Part shown: piece after piece, positions 60,903 to 64,000 of the stretch | How positions within the stretch are numbered: position 1 is the stretch's first letter | Layout of the letters: each line of letters starts with the position of its first letter | Program-made: the position numbers and the translations under genes | Notes under the pieces: model-generated | Seen by the model: the letters and a program-made list of their open reading frames with translations, nothing else | Databases searched by the model: none | Told to the model about the DNA's origin: nothing | Source of the DNA: Acidobacteriota bacterium | GTDB lineage: Bacteria; Acidobacteriota; Aminicenantia; Aminicenantales; Saccharicenantaceae | Direction of reading: 5' to 3' | Assembly: GCA_039683095.1 (NCBI GenBank) | Contig: JBDKSB010000012.1 | Location: 865,846 to 929,845 of the forward strand | Length of the DNA stretch: 64,000 nucleotides

Positions 60903-62663
60903 CTATTCGAGCCTGGCCGTCTTCGTGAGCTTCCCGCCGTGGCGCGACGCGTAGCGGATCGCGATCTCGCCCGTCCCTTCCACCAGGAACTGGTGCTCGA
61001 TCTTGCCGAAGCCGGGGACGACCAGGAACTGCGTCTCCGGCCGGTCCTTCTTGTACGAGACCTTATCGGTGTAGGGATCGAGGACCGGCCCGCCGGCCAC
61101 GACCTTGGCCCCCGGACCGCTCACCGTCAGGGTGTCCTGGGGATAGAGCTTGACCCGCTGGGCGAGATAGCTCATGGTCGGCATGGCCTTGGGATTGGCC
61201 AGGCGCGTCCGGACGCGGTACAGGCCGCCGCCGAGGGGCTTGACCTCGACGACGTCGAGCGCGACCTCGGGCAGGTGCTTGGCCGAGAACAGGACGGCCA
61301 TGGCGTTGCGGTGGACGAGGTCCTTGATCATGAAGGGCGCGCCCAGGCGGGAGCTCATCTTGACCCAGCCGCCGATCTCGATGTCGCCGTAGACGGGGTG
61401 CCGGAACGGCTTCCAGGGCTTGTAGAGCTCGCCCTGGGCGACGTTGTCGCTGTATTTCAGCCGCTCGCGCTCGGACGGGCCGCCGCCCATGATGTCCCGC
61501 ATGGCTTCCTCGCCGCGGGTGCCGGCCTCGCCGCGCTCCGAGGCGCCCTGGAAGGTCTCGGATCCGTTCTGGAAGACCTCGGCGCAGTAGAAGTAGGCCC
61601 CCATCGTCTGGGCTATCCACTCGCCGGAGTCGCCGTAGGTCGTGTAAAGGTCCTTCCAGGAGATGAGATAGCGGTAGCCGGGGATGATGCGCTCGCCCTG
61701 CTTGCCGAGGAAGTCGTAAACGGCCACGTCCTGGGCCGGGTACTCGCCCAGGCCCTTCCGGCTCGGGCCGCGCAGGAGCATGCCGCCGTTGTTGTGGAAG
61801 GACCAGGCGAAGCAGATGTTCGGCTTGGTCATGGTCCACTCGGCCAGGCCCTTGAGCCCAACGCCGGAGAACGGGAACTCGCCCGATCCGCCCTCGACGT
61901 ACGGCGGGGCCCAGTCGAAGCCCCAGTTCCGGTTGGGATCGACGTAGCCCGGCTCGTCCTCGTTGACCTGGCCGTCGCCGTCGTTGTCGATGCCTTCGTC
62001 GCCGAGGATGGTCCACTCGCCCTTCTCGCCCGGCTTGACCCGGACCATCAGGCGCGGCTCCTCGGGGTCGGTCCGGTATTGGCCGAAGGGGTCCTTCTTG
62101 CGCATCATGCAGATGTTGCCGTCGCCGTCGAGGTCGTCGGCCGGGTCCTCGTCAACGAGCCCGTCGTGGTCGTCGTCGGTGGCGATGCGCAGGGTCCGGC
62201 TGCTGTCGGGGCTGTTGGGGTCGGCGAAGAAATGGTGGCGGCCGTCGACGTTGACGACCGGCACGACGTAGAAGCAGTTCTTGTCGACCAGAGCCGTGAC
62301 CTCGGCGTTCTTGCCGTAGTTGCCGAGCAGGTAGTCGAGGAGGTAGAGCGAGATGTCCCCGCCCTGGATCTCGTTGCCGTGCATGTTGCCGTCGACGTAC
62401 ATCGCCGGCTTGTCGAGCGCCGCGCCGGTCTTGGGATTGTTGACGGTCATGGCCATGATCGGCCGGCCTTCCTCGCTCCGGCCAACGGTCTCGAGCGTCG
62501 TCAGCTGGGGATAGGCCTTGTTGAGGGCCCGGAGAGCCTCGTAGACCCGGTCCAGGGGATAGTACTGGTCGAAGCGCAGCGGGACCGTGATCGCGGGCGC
62601 CTGGGCCGCCAGGCCGGCCGCCAGGACCAGGATGAGCAGGACGGAACCGGCGAGCTTCTTCAC
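60903..62663 (-). CDS. Secreted M14 zinc carboxypeptidase with Ca-binding-like loops
   Basis: 586 residues from GTG 62663, which overlaps the upstream stop (GTGA). Signal peptide about 1-20 (LVLAAGLAAQ). M14 active site: zinc motif MHGNE (His95, Glu98), substrate-binding PNRNWGF (Asn244, Arg245) and the third ligand SFHNNGG (His290). Between them lie two acidic loops, DDDHDGLVDED and DDLDGDGNICM (about 163-186), and later DEGIDNDGDGQVNEDE (222-237), like thrombospondin-3 or EF-type calcium sites. The C-terminal 200 residues form a beta domain shared with the upstream gene (KPWKPFRHPVYGDIEIGG). It probably trims extracellular peptides. Confidence 0.9.
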   Translation of the reverse strand: MKKLAGSVLLILVLAAGLAAQAPAITVPLRFDQYYPLDRVYEALRALNKAYPQLTTLETVGRSEEGRPIMAMTVNNPKTGAALDKPAMYVDGNMHGNEIQGGDISLYLLDYLLGNYGKNAEVTALVDKNCFYVVPVVNVDGRHHFFADPNSPDSSRTLRIATDDDHDGLVDEDPADDLDGDGNICMMRKKDPFGQYRTDPEEPRLMVRVKPGEKGEWTILGDEGIDNDGDGQVNEDEPGYVDPNRNWGFDWAPPYVEGGSGEFPFSGVGLKGLAEWTMTKPNICFAWSFHNNGGMLLRGPSRKGLGEYPAQDVAVYDFLGKQGERIIPGYRYLISWKDLYTTYGDSGEWIAQTMGAYFYCAEVFQNGSETFQGASERGEAGTRGEEAMRDIMGGGPSERERLKYSDNVAQGELYKPWKPFRHPVYGDIEIGGWVKMSSRLGAPFMIKDLVHRNAMAVLFSAKHLPEVALDVVEVKPLGGGLYRVRTRLANPKAMPTMSYLAQRVKLYPQDTLTVSGPGAKVVAGGPVLDPYTDKVSYKKDRPETQFLVVPGFGKIEHQFLVEGTGEIAIRYASRHGGKLTKTARLE

Positions 62664-64000
62664 TTGGCACCTCCGAGGTCGATCGTGCGGGCGTCGCTCC
62701 AGGCGATCCGGGTCTCCGCTTTGATCTCGATCTTGACCGGCTTGGCCGCCCGGACGATCCAGGTCACGGCTTGCGCGCCGCGGGCCGGGACGGCCGGAAC
62801 GAGGCTCCGCTTCCTGCCCTGCGCGATCTCGAACCCGTCGCCGCCGAGCGTGACGACGACCGGCAGGATGCGCTGGTTCCGGGCGCCGATGGCCGTCGGA
62901 TAGGGCAGGTCGCCGGCGTTCTCGATCCAGGCCTTGACCTCGTAGACGCCGGCGCCCAGCTTCGTGACCTTGGCCTCGGCGATCCGGATCCGGGCCATTT
63001 TCCTGGACACCTCGAAGACCCACGGGGCCTGGCCCTGGACGAGGCCTTCGATCATCCTGGCCGGGGGCGTGTTGTCGGCGAAGGGCGCGGCCCCGCCGAT
63101 CTCGACGTCGCCCAGGGTCGGGTGCTTGAACGGCTTCCAGGGCAGGAAGCCCTGGCCGCCGAGCTCCTTGTCGCTCCAGGCGAGCAGGGCCTTCTCCTTC
63201 GGGTCGGCCCCGCCCTCCTCCGGCTTCCTGGGCATCTGTTTCATCATCTCGGCCATCTTCCGGGTGTCCATCTGGCCGCCCTTGACGGCCTCGATGACCT
63301 GCTTGGCCTTGAACTCGTCCGGGGCGCCGGAGGCCTTGAGGAAGGCGTTGATCTTCTCCTCGCCCAGGGCAACGAACTCGTCGTTGGTCATCTTCTCGAG
63401 CTTCTCGGGCGTCATCTCGTCCGCCGGCTTCTCCTCCTTGACCTCTGGCAGGGTCCAGAAGTCCAGGGCGAAGGAGGGCAGGCCGAGCTGGTAATAGGCG
63501 TAGAGCTCGAGGGAACCGTCCTTGTCGGCGGCCGGCTCGAGGCGCTTGCCGTCGAGCTTGGCGGCCTTGAGGAACTCCTTGTACTTCTCGGACAGCTCCT
63601 TGTAGAACTTCAGGTCATCCTCGAGCGGGTTGACCGCCGCGCCGAGCTCGAGGAAGCCGGCGACGAGGCCCTCGGTGACCTCCATGCCCGGCGGGACGAG
63701 CGGCTTGACCAGCTCGATGATCTCGGCCATGGTGTAGGTCCGGGCCGGGTCGGCGTTGATGAAGCCGGCTAGGCGCTCGGGGACCTTGATCTGGTTCAGG
63801 TCGGCGCCACCCTTGCGTCCCGCCCGCGGCGGGTTGAGGCAGAAGTTCGACTCGCCGAGGACGAAGGCCAGGCCGATCTCGCGGTGGACGTCGAAGAACT
63901 TCAGCAGGGCGTACGTCTCCGGCTCGCTGCCGGGCCAGGGGCCGCCGTCGGGGGCGTGGTACTTGAAAAGATGGGGGAAGGCCGTGCCCAGGTTGACGCC
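62660..64000 (-). CDS. M14-peptidase-like protein, 5' part cut by window edge
   Basis: The frame is open to the right edge; the last 447 residues are visible, and the ATG at 63730 is internal. Upstream of it the frame reads GVNLGTAFPHLFKYHAPDGG, ETYALLKFFDVHREIGLAF, and then helices, with a C-terminal beta domain (PWKPFKHPTLGDVEIGGAAPF, VTKLGAGVYEVKAWIENAG) matching that of the next gene. The catalytic zinc motif, if present, lies beyond the edge. It ends GGAK and overlaps the following M14 gene by 4 bases, so the two are co-translated. Confidence 0.82.
   Translation of the reverse strand, partial: GVNLGTAFPHLFKYHAPDGGPWPGSEPETYALLKFFDVHREIGLAFVLGESNFCLNPPRAGRKGGADLNQIKVPERLAGFINADPARTYTMAEIIELVKPLVPPGMEVTEGLVAGFLELGAAVNPLEDDLKFYKELSEKYKEFLKAAKLDGKRLEPAADKDGSLELYAYYQLGLPSFALDFWTLPEVKEEKPADEMTPEKLEKMTNDEFVALGEEKINAFLKASGAPDEFKAKQVIEAVKGGQMDTRKMAEMMKQMPRKPEEGGADPKEKALLAWSDKELGGQGFLPWKPFKHPTLGDVEIGGAAPFADNTPPARMIEGLVQGQAPWVFEVSRKMARIRIAEAKVTKLGAGVYEVKAWIENAGDLPYPTAIGARNQRILPVVVTLGGDGFEIAQGRKRSLVPAVPARGAQAVTWIVRAAKPVKIEIKAETRIAWSDARTIDLGGAK

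Overview
The window is a gene-dense, G+C-rich stretch of chromosome from a Gram-negative bacterium. An outer membrane is implied by an LptF/LptG lipopolysaccharide exporter, two TonB-dependent receptor-like proteins, a TolC-AcrA-AcrB set and several outer-membrane barrels. Three GWxTD-domain proteins, Oar-like receptors with a carboxypeptidase-regulatory N-terminal domain and TPR-fused sulfatase-fold proteins point to Acidobacteriota, perhaps the Aminicenantes. That placement is inference from gene content only. No phage, transposase, CRISPR array or rRNA was found; there is one tRNA.

Layout. 1-8.2 kb: a truncated GWxTD protein (minus) and a tandem pair of secreted receptors (plus). The second receptor has its own sigma-54-type promoter and upstream dyads. 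8.3-15.6 kb: a sulfatase-TPR protein, two more GWxTD genes, an EndoQ-like repair nuclease and a bifunctional-nuclease-family protein. 15.6-25.6 kb: a one-piece LptF-LptG fusion, groES-groEL under a CIRCE operator, an overlapping purC-PHP-cvpA-Fis-like operon, pgeF, and a DmpA peptidase coupled to an Asp/Glu racemase. 25.7-31.1 kb: rpsU, lipA with an overlapping phosphoesterase, a DUF1848 protein coupled to an acidic zinc-ribbon membrane protein, and an SDR.

31.1-31.9 kb is a scar: the tail of an Xre regulator, tRNA-Val(CAC), two copies of a hairpin repeat, and a GyrI-like domain that has lost its N-terminus. 31.9-41.3 kb holds a tannase-like esterase, a PorT-like barrel, a phosphoesterase, an anchored FkbM methyltransferase, an MBL hydrolase, an unknown secreted protein, a PAP2/inositolphosphorylceramide-synthase-like membrane protein and, convergent to it, twin paralogous radical SAM enzymes. 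41.4-49.7 kb is carbohydrate-flavoured: an HGSNAT/NagX-like acyltransferase, a GntR regulator, a large secreted glycosidase-like protein, a GH127 lipoprotein and a TSUP exporter. 49.8-58 kb contains a BsuPI lipoprotein, a thioesterase, a DUF1579-like protein coupled to pyrE, and a tolC-acrA-acrB operon. A 22-bp inverted repeat brackets the thioesterase-pyrE segment. 58-64 kb: a CorA-like transporter with an altered GMN motif, a DUF3943 barrel, and two coupled M14 carboxypeptidases, the second cut by the window edge.

Many neighbours overlap by 1-17 bases, so translational coupling is common. Several genes have a -10 box only 7-12 bases before the start codon and no ribosome-binding site, which suggests leaderless mRNAs. 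Secreted proteins often start with TTG followed by a Lys codon. I could not run any search; all family names come from reading motifs by eye.
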